Positions 11,228 to 21,926 of a DNA stretch of 64,000 nucleotides are shown here, piece after piece. Position numbers and translations under genes: made by a program. Position 1 is the stretch's first letter. The number at the start of each line of letters is the position of its first letter. The notes beneath the pieces were generated by a model, which searched no databases, had not been told where the DNA came from, and worked only from the letters and a program-made list of their open reading frames with translations. The stretch is from Crambe crambe (Eukaryota; Porifera; Demospongiae; Poecilosclerida; Crambeidae), in contig OZ004592.1 in the NCBI GenBank assembly GCA_963924555.1, positions 5,456,001 to 5,520,000 on the forward strand, written 5' to 3'.

Positions 11228-11400
11228 AACAAGTGGATTACTCACCCAGTAATCTTGAGAGCTACGATTCTTTACAATATAATTGTGTTAACTATTCAGT
11301 AAATTTTCAGTAATCTTGAGAGCTAGGATTTTCAGTAATCTTGAGAGCTAGGATTCTGTACAAAATCAAAGATAAATTCAGTAAAGTAATCTTGAGTAGT
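11228..11400. repeat. AGTAATCTTGAGAGCTAGGATT tandem repeat (short array)
   Basis: Several copies of AGTAATCTTGAGAGCTAGGA separated by TTCAGTAAA-type spacers. The same satellite follows exon 6 or its copies at about 17,110, 26,000 and 33,250, with the longest array at 33,255-33,590. Confidence 0.75.
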
Positions 11401-11645
11401 TGTTCTGCCTACCGGTATGGATATGGGATGGTCTCAATTCAGAGGGAAAATGTCCTTATTCCTTTTTCAGAGTTTGTATAACGTAGTATCTCATGGTAAT
11501 TTCTTCCTCAATGCATAGAATTAATCCATCAGTTTTGTATATAAAAACTCACATACATAGCTTTGCAGTGATTACCACTAGTTATAGCCCGTTGCCATGG
11601 TAACAGACCGATTTACATGGATTTATAAATGTGATACAGTGCATA
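11401..11645. other. Spacer with no recognised gene
   Basis: AT-rich spacer between the satellite and the exon 16 debris. It contains a shortened version of a sequence also seen downstream of copies D and E (TCAGAGGGAAAATGTCCTTATT). No gene is supported. Confidence 0.4.
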
Positions 11646-11922
11646 AGGGAGAGTTCGTAGTTCACCTCTGGAAGCTTGTAAGCACACCCCCAGCAAACAC
11701 AGTTCCCATGACCCCACCTTTCTTGGACTGCTGGAGCCTGTTCTCATCAAAAAAAGGTGGGACCAAAGCTCCACTCTGTTCCCTCATGATACATGCGTGG
11801 CTTTATTTTGTCTTACCATTTGTCAATGCTGCTGAATCAAGTCGGCTCTGATCTGCTCTCCTTCCTCTCTGGCCTGTTTCAACCTCTTGGTCGTCACTTC
11901 CAAACTGTGACTTAACATTCTG
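11646..11922 (-). pseudogene. CCDC186 exon 16 - exon 12 - exon 8 debris fused together
   Basis: A piece of exon 16 (11,646-11,790; minus-strand SFDENK region and ELSLEM region) is followed by a scrap resembling the 3' part of exon 12 and then exon 8 (about 11,830-11,922). In the intact gene these exons are separated by several kilobases, so internal deletions joined them. The same fused arrangement occurs upstream of copy E (18,577-18,915), so the fusion predates that duplication. Confidence 0.8.
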
Positions 11923-12185
11923 CAGCCATGCACAGATAGGAGACGGATCACATCACTTCCACACCCTACATATCTGCCTGATACCTCTAGTTAATTATAC
12001 CTGTGACCCTTTACCAATCTAACTTACAATGGTAGAGATGTATGGTCACACTTTTCTGTCATGTAGCATAAACTTTTGTTGCTTCAACACACACATTGTT
12101 TGGGTGTAAAATTTGACATATTGAAACCATGAAAATTTCCAAAAATAAAGTAGTACCATAACCTGATGTAGCTACAATGAGATAC

Positions 12186-12298
12186 CTTGTGTGCTTCGGT
12201 CTCTGACTTCAGCTTATTCTGGGCCCACTTCAAGTTTGATGTTCAGAGAGCTCCTTCTCCTTTAACAAGTCCTGAGTCAACTGACTGCACTGAGATTT
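12186..12298 (-). pseudogene. CCDC186 exon 7 copy
   Basis: Copy of the genuine exon at 30,619-30,738 with small deletions (AGAGAGCTCCTTCTCC lacks several bases), upstream of gene D in the same position and orientation as exon 7 relative to gene F. Confidence 0.85.
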
Positions 12299-12695
12299 CT
12301 GCAATACTGTAACAGAGACAATATGAAGTGTATTGTAATAGTGTCAGGCCAACAGGAAAATGGCTGGCCAAACACTAATGTCCAGACAAAACTCCTGTTT
12401 GGCCAGTCATGGCCTGTGACACTGTTTGAAATCAGTGGAAATTCAGTGCAGAATGTCTAACCATTGTTGAATTGTCCAGCTAAAGTAGGTCAATTATGAA
12501 ATGTTATCAGTTGTTATGCAACCAAACCGGAAGTCAATTGGGCCCCATCATTAAATTTAATTTTTACCAGAAATGTCAATTCTTGCCGTTGGTGCGTTCG
12601 TTCATCATAATGAATCACAAATGTTTGATGTATGACTCTCAGCCTTGATTTGGCTGTGTTACGATACATTCATTCATTTTTTATTTCAGGGTAGC

Positions 12696-12838
12696 TATCC
12701 CTAATGAAAGAGGCCCGGGCCTTGATGAAAGAGGCCTGATAAAAGAGGGCCTGATAAAAGAAGCAATGAAAGAGGCCCTGATGGATGAGGGAGGCCCAGA
12801 TGAAAAAGGCCCCAATGAAAGAGAAATAGGTCCTGATA
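12696..12838. repeat. GATGAAAGAGGCCC minisatellite upstream of gene D
   Basis: Degenerate ~15-bp repeats around GATGAAAGAGGCCCT, 190-330 bp before the start codon of D. Related arrays precede E and F at similar distance. One frame reads as ERGPD-like repeats, but its length varies and I do not consider it a protein. Confidence 0.75.
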
Positions 12839-13003
12839 ACATTGATAACATTGTATGCTAAACTAACTATTACTGTTTTTAGTTGGGAAAAGATATGCTT
12901 ATTTAAGGAAATGCTCAATTTCATCATAAGTACGTTTTTGTTATTGGGACTCAAGAAGTGTATTGATATGAAAATAACAAGTCATCAAAAATGATAAACA
13001 AAA

Positions 13004-13030
13004 GTCATCGATTCTGAATGCAGTAGTTCA
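13004..13030 (+). promoter_or_regulatory. Conserved proximal upstream block of gene D
   Basis: TCATCGATTCTGAATGCAGT lies directly before the ATG. The same block precedes E (about 21,885-21,926) and F (about 31,061-31,101), including AGTAGTT(C/T)A next to the start. It may be a core promoter or 5' UTR element; this is inferred from conservation among paralogues only. Confidence 0.45.
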
Positions 13031-16000
13031 ATGGCTGAAGTTGGCAGACTAATGCTGATCTACTGCTTACTGGCACTTGCCATAATATTCACATTTGCAG
13101 AAGAGACCGGCAGTAGTAGCAATCTTAAGTTCACAATAGATTGTGATCCTGCTAGGATTCAAACCTGCAATTCTTCTTCTTTGGAGACTATTGCAACTTC
13201 CATCAACTCCAGTGGAGCATTAGATGTCACTATTTCTATCAGAGTGGCTTCTCTTAGTGTCAAAGGGTTGGCAACATTCAGTGACATTCTGTCGATAGTC
13301 ATTCTTGGAGAAAACTCACAACTAGTCTGTGACTCGAAAAGATTATCAGCACTCAGGTTTTTGTCAGTGGAAAACGTCACTCTTCAAGACATTGAAGTCA
13401 TAAACTGTGGCACATTAGTGAGGGGAGGGAGTCCCAACAGTACATATTTAGTGCAAACTGCCATTTACTTCGAAAACTATGACCAAATTACCATACAAGA
13501 GATCTCTGTAGCTCAGAGCAATGGGTGTGGAATCCATTTCGAACACACTAGAGGACACGTACATGTGATTAATTCTAATTTTGCCAACAACACATTACGA
13601 GAGGAAACTGACAACAAGAGAGGAGGAAATGGAGTGAGAGTTAATGTGAGAGGGTCAGTAACTACATCTGAAATCATTTTTGAGAACTGTAATTTCACAC
13701 AGAATGTTGCAAACGGTATCGAATACGACTTTATCTTCTCTACTCTGGAAGGTGTACCTATCAGTGGGAGGGGCAGAGGTGGAGGGATGATCGTCACTTT
13801 GAGAACCGGTGCAACAGAGGTGAAGGTAATTTTGAGGAGTTGCTCTTTTACACGTAATTCTGCTTTTCTCGGAGCTGGCCTCTCAGCTGAAATTGAGGGA
13901 GGAGGCAAGGACAATGAAGTGCTGATTGAGGACACGGAATTCATCGATAACGGCTGTCCAAGTGAAGCTCAAAGTGGCGGAGGTGTGTACTTGTCTTTTG
14001 AAAATTTAGGGCAAGCAACAAACCACATGATAAGTCTAGCAAGAGTCACATTTGACTCAAACTGCGCAAAAGTAGGCGGGGGAGCTTACTTCTTTTCAAG
14101 TCGGTCAGAGATGCCCAACAATAACTCCATACAATTTGACAACTGCACCTGGACAAACAACTCTGCTCACACTGGATCAGCCATTGATATCACACCTAAT
14201 ATCTTCAGTAGAAATGAACTTGGTTATTTACCCAAACCACGATTCATAAACTGTTCATTTATCGAAAACACTATACTAAGTGAAAATTCACAAAACCAAA
14301 AATCATTTGGAACTGGTACTTTATACTTAAGTTTGGTCAGTGTTGCATTTGAGTCATCTGTCATGTTCATCAACAACTTTGGTTCGGCTATAGTGATCGT
14401 AAATGGGATTGCCGACTTTGTATATTCGAATGCAATCTTCATTGGAAACACTGGAGTTCAAGGAGGAGCCATACAGTTGGTAGGAACGGCATCCATGGTA
14501 GTCGGTGCAGGCCAAGAATACATGTTTGCAAACAACACAGCTACTGATAAAGGTGGAGCAATCTACTCCTATTTAGTGGACGATAAAGACTTTACCGTTT
14601 CTCGGAGTTGTTTTCTCCGATATAGAAGCAAACAAAATGAAGAACACCGCATGACCTTTCCAACCACCAACTGGACTGCGACTCTCACATTCGAAGGGAA
14701 CAGTGCAAGGTCAAACATAGGTAACTCTATTTATGCCACCTCAGTCATTCCTTGTCAAGTAGTGAGCTCACCAGCAGGGTATCAGACTGTTAACATATCA
14801 GACATTTTCCAACCCCCTGGTATTATGGGGATCCGTAAAGATGATAGGAATGAAATAGCAACTGAAGGAACTAAGCTAATTCTAAGGAATAGCCTCTTGA
14901 AAGCAATCCCAGGAAAACAAATTGAGTTAGGGGTGAGAATTCTTGATGATTTCAGGAACGAAGTAGGGGCCACGTTGACTGCATTTGTGGCACATGGTGA
15001 CATAAAAGTTGACTCCATTTCTTCTTGTGTTTGGAATCAAACAATCAAAATTCATGGAAAGGAAGGCAACACTGGAGAACTTGTCCTACAAACATTAGGA
15101 TCTAGGAAACGCTCACTAAATCTGTCGGTTCATCTCCTCCACTGTCCTCCGGGGTATAAACTGGAACAAGAAAGTTGCATGTGTGATGCCTATGCCTATG
15201 TTGGCATGCAAGACTGTCAAGATTATACAGCTTTTCTTGCTCCTGGATTTTGGGCTGGCTATGTTAATGCTACTGATGACTCTAAAGAGCTGGTCACTTC
15301 AATATGCCCGGAAGGATTTTGCAACTATAATGACACTGATCTTGCTACTAAGGAGTTGAACAAAGTGAGGCTTCCAAGAGATAGAGCAGACTTGGATGAG
15401 GCTATGTGTGGGAAGAAGAGGAAAGGAGTGCTTTGTGGTGAGTGTAGAGAGAACTTTACCGTTTATTATCACTCTCCCAACTTGAACTGCAACGAGATCA
15501 AACCTTACTCCTGTAAGATTGGATGGCTCTTCTATATTCTCTCTGAGCTGGTTCCAGTTACAGTTCTCTTCTTTCTCGTTCTGGTTCTGAACATCAGTTT
15601 CACCACAGGAGCTGTCAACGGTTTCATACTCTTCAGCCAGCTTCTTGACACTCTTTTAATTGAAGCAAGTGGGATCATTGTTTTCTCTCCACCTATAACT
15701 GTGTTAAGTACTGTGTACAAGGTGATTTATGGTTTTTTCAATCTTGATTTCTTCAATATCGAACCTCTCTCTTTCTGTATCTGGGAAAATGCTTCTGTTC
15801 TTGATATGCTGTCATTCAAGTACATCACAATTGCCTACTCCTTGTTGCTGGTGCTGGGTGTCATCTTCTTCATGAGATACTGTGCAGCACGATGCCTTGG
15901 ACGCTACTATTCCATCACTTCACTCAGAAACTCTGTCATTCATGGACTCTCAGCTTTCCTGGTGCTCTGCTATGGACAGTGCATTAAAGTGTCTTTCAGC

Positions 16001-16885
16001 ATTCTCTATAGCCAAACATTGAGCACCAGAATACAAAATTCAACTTCTCAAGGTACTCCACCACGCAGGGTCTGGTTCAGTGGGAATGTGGAGTATTTTA
16101 ACAACGAACATCTTCGATATGCAATACCGGCTTTTTTCATCCTGCTAACCATTGGAGCAGTCCCTCCTCTGGTCCTCCTGGTGTATCCACTTTTCAATCG
16201 CTTTTTTGCATTCTTCAAGCTGGAAAATCTCCGCATAGTGCGCTGTTTCAACCGCATAGGCATGCTCAAGCCACTGCTAGACTCATTTCAAGGAAGCTTC
16301 AAAGATGACTTCAGGTTCTTTGCGGGTATCTATTTCCTCTATCGCTGGACAGCTGTAGTCGTATATGCTTCAGTCTCTAGCTACAATGCATTCTTCAATG
16401 CAGTACAGGTTTTCCTAGTAGGAATACTAACCGTACACGGCCTATTTCAGCCTTATCAAAAACGCTGGCACAATATCTTGGATGGGTTGTTGCTAGCTAA
16501 CTTGATAGTTATCAATGGCTTCACTGCTATCCACTACTACCAAGTAAGAGTTTACCGGAGCCGAAATATTGATGAGGTTACAGCTAACATCAACACCACA
16601 GGAGCCATTCAACTGATCTTGATATACCTGCCACTCATCTACATCACACTGTATGCAATAGTCTGTATTCTGGGGAAGACAGTGTGCAAAGGTAGAAAGA
16701 AGGATCCATCTGGAAGGAGTTTTGCCTTGAAGGAGATCAGCAAGAAGATCTACCATAAGAGTTTCTCAGCAAGTGAGAGTGATGCTAATACCGAAGAGAG
16801 CCTCCCTTACAGGCTCGTCGGTAGAGAAGATACCAGCTTTTTTGAGAACACTGAAAACTCAAAGGACATTGTTGATACTAACTGA
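13031..16885 (+). CDS. Beta-helix/polytopic membrane protein, copy D (complete, intronless)
   Basis: Single-exon ORF of 1284 aa. The signal peptide (MLIYCLLALAIIFTFAEE) is followed by the conserved FTIDCDPARIQTC start of the mature protein. The glycine-turn repeat ectodomain includes GRGGGMIVTL, SGGGVYLSFENL, VGGGAYFFSS and KGGAIYSYL. The Cys-rich neck contains CPPGYKLEQESCMCD and GVLCGECREN. A polytopic membrane domain of eight or nine helices and a charged tail follow. Many NxS/T sites are consistent with a glycosylated surface protein. It is flanked by CCDC186 exon debris (exon 7 copy upstream, exon 6 copy downstream), the same frame in which gene F sits inside the living CCDC186 intron. 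The start agrees with E and F. Confidence 0.93.
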   Translation: MAEVGRLMLIYCLLALAIIFTFAEETGSSSNLKFTIDCDPARIQTCNSSSLETIATSINSSGALDVTISIRVASLSVKGLATFSDILSIVILGENSQLVCDSKRLSALRFLSVENVTLQDIEVINCGTLVRGGSPNSTYLVQTAIYFENYDQITIQEISVAQSNGCGIHFEHTRGHVHVINSNFANNTLREETDNKRGGNGVRVNVRGSVTTSEIIFENCNFTQNVANGIEYDFIFSTLEGVPISGRGRGGGMIVTLRTGATEVKVILRSCSFTRNSAFLGAGLSAEIEGGGKDNEVLIEDTEFIDNGCPSEAQSGGGVYLSFENLGQATNHMISLARVTFDSNCAKVGGGAYFFSSRSEMPNNNSIQFDNCTWTNNSAHTGSAIDITPNIFSRNELGYLPKPRFINCSFIENTILSENSQNQKSFGTGTLYLSLVSVAFESSVMFINNFGSAIVIVNGIADFVYSNAIFIGNTGVQGGAIQLVGTASMVVGAGQEYMFANNTATDKGGAIYSYLVDDKDFTVSRSCFLRYRSKQNEEHRMTFPTTNWTATLTFEGNSARSNIGNSIYATSVIPCQVVSSPAGYQTVNISDIFQPPGIMGIRKDDRNEIATEGTKLILRNSLLKAIPGKQIELGVRILDDFRNEVGATLTAFVAHGDIKVDSISSCVWNQTIKIHGKEGNTGELVLQTLGSRKRSLNLSVHLLHCPPGYKLEQESCMCDAYAYVGMQDCQDYTAFLAPGFWAGYVNATDDSKELVTSICPEGFCNYNDTDLATKELNKVRLPRDRADLDEAMCGKKRKGVLCGECRENFTVYYHSPNLNCNEIKPYSCKIGWLFYILSELVPVTVLFFLVLVLNISFTTGAVNGFILFSQLLDTLLIEASGIIVFSPPITVLSTVYKVIYGFFNLDFFNIEPLSFCIWENASVLDMLSFKYITIAYSLLLVLGVIFFMRYCAARCLGRYYSITSLRNSVIHGLSAFLVLCYGQCIKVSFSILYSQTLSTRIQNSTSQGTPPRRVWFSGNVEYFNNEHLRYAIPAFFILLTIGAVPPLVLLVYPLFNRFFAFFKLENLRIVRCFNRIGMLKPLLDSFQGSFKDDFRFFAGIYFLYRWTAVVVYASVSSYNAFFNAVQVFLVGILTVHGLFQPYQKRWHNILDGLLLANLIVINGFTAIHYYQVRVYRSRNIDEVTANINTTGAIQLILIYLPLIYITLYAIVCILGKTVCKGRKKDPSGRSFALKEISKKIYHKSFSASESDANTEESLPYRLVGREDTSFFENTENSKDIVDTN

Positions 16886-16973
16886 ATATTATTTAATAAT
16901 TGTGTGCCTTTTTTTTTCCAACTATTCATAATACAACCCTGTCAGTTGACATGACCTAATTTTTGTAATTCAC

Positions 16974-17051
16974 ATTTTTCTCCATGTTTCCCTGTAGTTT
17001 TAGAACTTCTGCCCTTTGCTTCTTCACCAGAACCTCTTGCTTCTCATTTTC
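16974..17051 (-). pseudogene. CCDC186 exon 6 copy
   Basis: Nearly full copy of the genuine 78-bp exon 6, with the acceptor (TTTTCCTGCACA) preserved, downstream of gene D. The AATCTTGAG satellite follows at about 17,110-17,180. Confidence 0.85.
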
Positions 17052-17224
17052 CTGCACATATTATATAATGACATAGAGCTATTTAAATCAAGTAGATTAC
17101 TTAGTAAAACCACCCAGTAATCTTGAGAGCTAGAATTCTGCACAATATAATCTCCAGTAAACTATCAGTAATCTTGAAAACTACAAAATCATAAACTTGA
17201 GTGGCTATTGTATATGTTTCATAA

Positions 17225-17519
17225 TGATGGATAAAAAGATAGTCTCAGTTCAGAAGGAAAATGTCCTTATTCTTTATCCAGAGCTTTGCATAAAGTAGTA
17301 TAGCACAGTGTTAGTCTCGCAAGCCAGACCCCTTACTGGTATACCCAACCCACTAGCAGTGTCTCAAGGTAGCTAATTTCTTCCTCAATGCATGGAATTA
17401 GTCCATCAGTTTTGTATGTAAAAAAATCTATAGCTTTACAGTAATCATCCTAGTTATGGCCCACCCCATGATTTATAGCTCTATAGAATCATCCCAGTTA
17501 TGGCCCACCTGCATGGTGA
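17225..17519. other. Duplicated 3' flank without gene
   Basis: Non-coding spacer also found downstream of copy E (about 26,110-26,400), including CCAGACCCCTTACTGGTATA. It contains no supported gene and marks the duplicated unit. Confidence 0.5.
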
Positions 17520-18150
17520 AATCTTTACTAGAACCAGCTCAGAAAAAAAAGCCATCCAGGTTTGGTCTCGTTGCAGCTTAAGTTGGGTGAGTGAAAATAA
17601 ATAGTGAAGTTCTCTCTACACTCACCACAAAGCACACCTTTCCTTTTCTTCCCACACATAGCTTCATCCAAGTCTGCTCCATCTCTTGGAAGTCTCACTT
17701 GGTTCTCAGTCATGAAGTTGATGCCATTATAGTTGCAAAATTGCTCTGGGCATATTGAAGTAGCAAGTTGTTTTGAGTTTTGGTTATGATGATATCCTGC
17801 CCAGAGCCCAGGCATTAGATATGCTGAGTGTGCCAATATATGCATTGATGTCACAAATGCATTTTTCTTGATCCAGTGTGTATCCTGGAGGACAGTGGAG
17901 GAGATGAGCTGGAAGACTCAATGAGTGTTTGCGGGAACCTAATTTTTGTAAAACAAGTTCTCCAGTTTCACCTTCCTTTCCAGTAAATTAAATAGTTGGA
18001 TTGGGTACGCTGGAATATCTAGCCTCTTCCCACAGACAATTCCACGCGCAATTATCGCCTGGGGAAGAGGTTAGGAATATCTGGAGTCAACCATTATATC
18101 CCCCTTTTCATTATATGCAGTGAATTTAGCTCCTTTACTGAATAATTTTT
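17520..18150 (-). pseudogene. Receptor-family fragment (neck region, copy B type)
   Basis: Minus-strand relic covering the Cys-rich neck and the segment before it (LPRDGADLDEAMCGKKRKG, GVLCGECRENF), closest to copy B rather than D or E. Internal deletions and a 53-bp insertion at 18,021 disrupt the frame. Most of the ectodomain and all the helices are gone. The equivalent relic lies downstream of copy E at 26,400-26,945. Confidence 0.85.
18021..18073. mobile_element. 53-bp micro-insertion with 9-bp target duplication
   Basis: GGAATATCT occurs on both sides (18,012-18,020 and 18,074-18,082) of a 53-bp segment whose ends are inverted (AGCCTCTTCCC and GGGGAAGAGGTTA). The paralogous relic at about 26,909 has a single GGAATATCT and no insert, giving the empty site. 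It is a tiny non-autonomous element; its family is not known. Confidence 0.75.
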
Positions 18151-18239
18151 TTTTCAGTATCATCACATGTGAATCGGTAATAAAGAGAATTGAAGATAAT
18201 GATTTCAGTTATGGAGACAATAAAAAAAATGTAATGATG

Positions 18240-18294
18240 CTGCAACTGAGCAGATATTCTCTGGATCTCTCGACCTAGTGTGTCAATGTTTTCC
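18240..18294 (-). pseudogene. CCDC186 last-exon (exon 17) copy
   Basis: Copy of the terminal coding exon (DTLGREIQRISAQLQ on the minus strand) with a damaged acceptor (TTTTCCTATAAG for TTTTCCTGCAAG). The genuine exon is at 27,136-27,213. Confidence 0.85.
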
Positions 18295-18576
18295 TATAAG
18301 TAGCTATTAAATAGCTATGGTAAGAACAAGACCACTCATTTAGCTATTTTGTCCTTGAAGGTTGCTCTGGATAGGACACTCAGAAAGAGGGGCAAACCTC
18401 ACAACGACCATCCTAATGGTGTTTTCTTAGTCAAGAGTTTTCTCTGTAAGATGCCATGTATGTCCTTACTACATGCATAATATTATTCCTACCCACCACT
18501 TCTCAAATGTCTCTCTTCACACTAAGTATGCACTTGGGTTCTCATCCATACGTACCTTTAATGTGATATTCTTTAA

Positions 18577-18915
18577 TAGTTATCGTCCAACACAGACTGC
18601 ATCTTCTTGTTCATCTCAAGGGAGAGTTCATAGTTCACCTCTGGAAGCTTGTAAGCACGCCCCCAGCAAACACAGTTCCCATGACCCCACCTTTCTTGGA
18701 CTGCCGGAGCCTGTTCTCGTCAAAAAAAGGTGGGACCAAAGCTCCACTCTGTTCCCTCATGATACATGTGTAGCCTTATTTTACCAGCTTTTGTCTTTCC
18801 ATCAAGTTTGTCAATGCTGCTGAATCATTTGTTCCAAGTCGGCTCTGATCTGCTCTCCTTCCTCTCTGGCCTGCTTCAACTTCTTGGTCGTCACTTCCAA
18901 CTGGGACTTCACATT
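18577..18915 (-). pseudogene. CCDC186 exon 16 - exon 12 - exon 8 debris
   Basis: Exon 16 (18,577-18,768) is joined to a scrap of exon 12 (TTTTACCAGCTTTTGTC, about 18,780-18,815) and to exon 8 (18,822-18,915). It has the same internal joins as the debris before gene D, so both descend from one rearranged unit. Confidence 0.85.
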
Positions 18916-19194
18916 CTGCAGCCATGCACAGACAGGAGACAGGTCACATCACTTCCACACCCTACATATCTGCCTGATACCTCTAGTTAATCATAGCTGT
19001 GACCCTTTACCAATCTAACTTACAATGGTAGAGATGTATGGTCACACTTTTCTGTCATGTAGCAACAAAATATGCACTGTATAAAGCTGGTGTATAATTT
19101 TTGTGGTTTTGATAAATTAAAACCATAATTATACCCCATGAAATTTCCCAAAATAAAGTAGTACACTTTAACCTGATGTAGCTACAATGAGATA

Positions 19195-19307
19195 CTTTGT
19201 GTGCTTCGGTCTCTGACTTCAGCTTATTCTGGGCCCACTTCTCAGAGAGCTCACTTCTTCCTTCTCCTTTAACAAGTCTCGAGTCAACTGACTGCACTGA
19301 GATTTCT
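19195..19307 (-). pseudogene. CCDC186 exon 7 copy
   Basis: Copy of the genuine exon 7 with a few small deletions, upstream of gene E. Confidence 0.85.
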
Positions 19308-19518
19308 ACAATACAGATGGCAAGTTTAACAGAGACAATATGAAGTGTATTGTAATACTGTCAGGCCAACAAGAAAATGGCTGGCCAAACACTAATGTCC
19401 AGACAAAACTCCTGTTTGGCCAGCCATGGCCTGTGACACTATTACAATACATATAAAAGGTGCTTGAAATCAGTGGAAATTCAGTGCAGAATGTCTAACC
19501 ATTATTGAATTGTCCATA

Positions 19519-21371
19519 GTCAGGTCCCTTTAATATGGCAGTTTTTGTACTTGATCGTGACAGAGTGGATAAAAGCATGATATTGGGTTTGCTGATTCCC
19601 TGGGTATATATAACAAATCCAGAAGGGTAGCCACCAGAATATTCAACCCTCATAAAAAAATATGACTACTTCATTTTTTGTAACCAAAATCAACGGTTTG
19701 TGCGAAAATATATATTTTCGCGCATAGTAGATTTCCATTGCATAATCGCGAAAATATAAGCATAGCGATTTTCTAAAATAGAGTCTGCTTTAACCACATG
19801 GCCTAAAGCATGGGGATTGGACCAAATGTATAGTTTGTGGTAAAGCTGGAAACCCAAGTTCTTGAGAAGTCAAACATTGTAACAGCTCTATTCCAAACCA
19901 AGAAGCTTGTATTTTTTTTGCAGTGATGAGTCTGGTCGATTGCACCAGTGTTCCACCATGGATTTAGATCAACTGAAATGCAAGACGTGTCACTCTTATC
20001 CAAAATTTCAGGAGGTGACCTGATAGCAATCGAAGCTAAATACCATCTCAACTGTCTCGTGGCATACAGAGAGCTCCTGGTGATATCAGTAACTGAAGAG
20101 AAAGTACTGCAAGCACGGGTGTTCATGGAGCTGGTATCTTACATTGAAGGTCAATGTAGACAGTGGAACTTTCATTTTTAAGCTCTCTGAATTGCATTTG
20201 CTTTACGACAGTCATCTGCACGAATTGGAGATCCAAAAAACTATTAATAAAACGTGGCAGGAGGCACTGCTACGGCTGGTACGGCCATGGCTGTACCACC
20301 ATTCAGAGTTTTTTTTGTTTATTTTGTGTGTGTACATGCATGTGTGTGTATGTAATTTGAATAATAACAATGAGTACATGGTATTGCCTAGATCATATCA
20401 GATTGAAATTGAATCAATAACATGAAGGGTTTTGCATGGCCGTACATCAAAGTTAACAAAAATAGGGAATTTTTCAATGGAAAAAGTTTTGTTTTACTAG
20501 TAAATTCCCTCCCAAGTGTCAAAATGACTCTGTACCCACACTTCTCAAATCTCTTGTTTCTAGCTATGCTAATCAATGGGCAAAATATGATGCAACTGAA
20601 TCCCAGGTTTGCCTAACAATATCTCAGTTGATCTACTTCCATGCTAAAAATAAATGCAATGAAATACCAAAAACACAGCACTTCAAGGATCGTGAACCCC
20701 CTTCCTATTTACCTGTGTCTACAAGTCCATACCATGAACTTGTGTTCTCTATGACAAGAGTAGCACACGTAGTCATGTAAATGAGCTCAGACAGGAGACT
20801 ATGGAAATATTCCTCCTACCACAGCAATTTTAGCTGTAGCTACAATGTATAAACTATGACTATTTTTCTATGCAGGCTGCTTTATTGCAACACTGTAACT
20901 GGTCATTATATCAGTGTAGCATTTGGGTCACAGCTCTTCAAAAGGAGGAATTATATGGCTGGAAAATGGTGGAAAATTCCTGGAAGCCAATATAGACACT
21001 GCAGCAATGGCAAGTAGAGAACTGTTGAAGTGTGGCTGTAAAGCTCAGCCTCTCTGCTCTAGAAGGTGCAGATCCAAAGCAGCTTGGTTCCCATGCACTG
21101 GGCTTTGCCAATGTGGTGGATTATGTGAAACTTGCTAACATTGAAAAAATTATATTTCGCGTTTTTAAATTGTGCGCATTAAAATGTACTATGTGCGAAA
21201 ATATATATATTCGCGCAAACCGTTTCTTAGTTATAATTGTCATATTTTTTAAGAGGGTTGAATATTCTGGTGGCTATCCTTCTGGATTTGTTATATGTAT
21301 CCTAGGGAATCACCAAATCCAATTCATGCTTTTATCCACTCTGTCACGATTATATCCCTAATTGACCTGAC
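19519..21371. mobile_element. DNA transposon, 1853 bp, long terminal inverted repeats, TA target duplication
   Basis: The ends are GTCAGGTC and GACCTGAC, flanked by TA on both sides. The inverted similarity extends over roughly 230 bp with gaps: ATCGTGACAGAGTGGATAAA on the left recurs inverted on the right, as do CCAGAATATTCAACCCTC and the TATATATTTTCGCGC block. The paralogous site upstream of gene D (about 12,478) is empty (CCAGCTAAAGTAGG). The internal sequence keeps a decayed coding region. I cannot assign the superfamily with certainty; the TA duplication fits several. Confidence 0.85.
19948..20300 (+). pseudogene. Decayed transposon-borne ORF
   Basis: It reads SLLSKISGGDLIAIEAKYHL, then NCLVAYRE, then ELVSYIEG, and after a frameshift near 20,150 continues FKLSELHLLYDSHLHEL. 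The pattern (sGD-IAiEAKYH--CL) is one I recall from repeated, uncharacterised proteins in sponge and cnidarian genomes, consistent with an element-encoded protein. Most of the original ORF is missing. It lies inside the long-TIR element. Confidence 0.5.
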
Positions 21372-21599
21372 TAAAGTAGGTCAATTATGAAATGTTATCA
21401 ATCATTACACAACCAAACCGGAAATCAATTGGGCCCCATTAAATTTAATTTTATTAGAAATGTCAATTCTTCATTGCCTTAGGTGCGTTCGTTTATTATA
21501 ATGAATCACAAATATTTGATGTATATGACTCTCAGCCTTGATTTGGCTGTGTTACAATACATTCATTCATTTTTAACACTTTATTTCAGGGAAGCCATC

Positions 21600-21745
21600 C
21601 CTAATGAAAGAGGCCCTGATGAAAGGGCCCTGATGAAAGAGGGCCTGATAAAAGAGGCAATGAAAGAGGCCCTGATGGATGAAAGAGGCCTTGGTGAAAG
21701 AGGCCCAGATGAAAGAGGCCCCAATGAAGGAGAAATAGGCCCTGA
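21600..21745. repeat. GATGAAAGAGGCCC minisatellite upstream of gene E
   Basis: About nine degenerate repeats of GATGAAAGAGGCCCT, 180-330 bp before the ATG of E. This is the longest of the three arrays. It produces an ERGPD-rich open frame that I regard as incidental. Confidence 0.8.
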
Positions 21746-21926
21746 TAATGTTAAACTAACTATTACTGTTTTTGTTATGCTTATTTAAGGAAATGCTCAA
21801 TTTCGTCGTAAGCACATCCAGCAGTTTTTGTTATTGGGACTCAATTAGAAGTGTATTGATATGAAAAATAACAAGTCATCAAAAATGATCAATTCTGAAT
21901 GCAGTCCAGTAGTTTAGTTCATAGCA

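Noticed and set aside
13159-16756. Many antisense ORFs of 60-150 aa opposite receptor genes
   Set aside because: They are shadows of the long coding frames. Their apparent conservation follows from the sense protein.
21483-21788. 101-aa plus-strand ORF with ERGPDERG repeats
   Set aside because: It comes from the upstream minisatellite, is not kept in frame before D and F, and shows no protein-like conservation.
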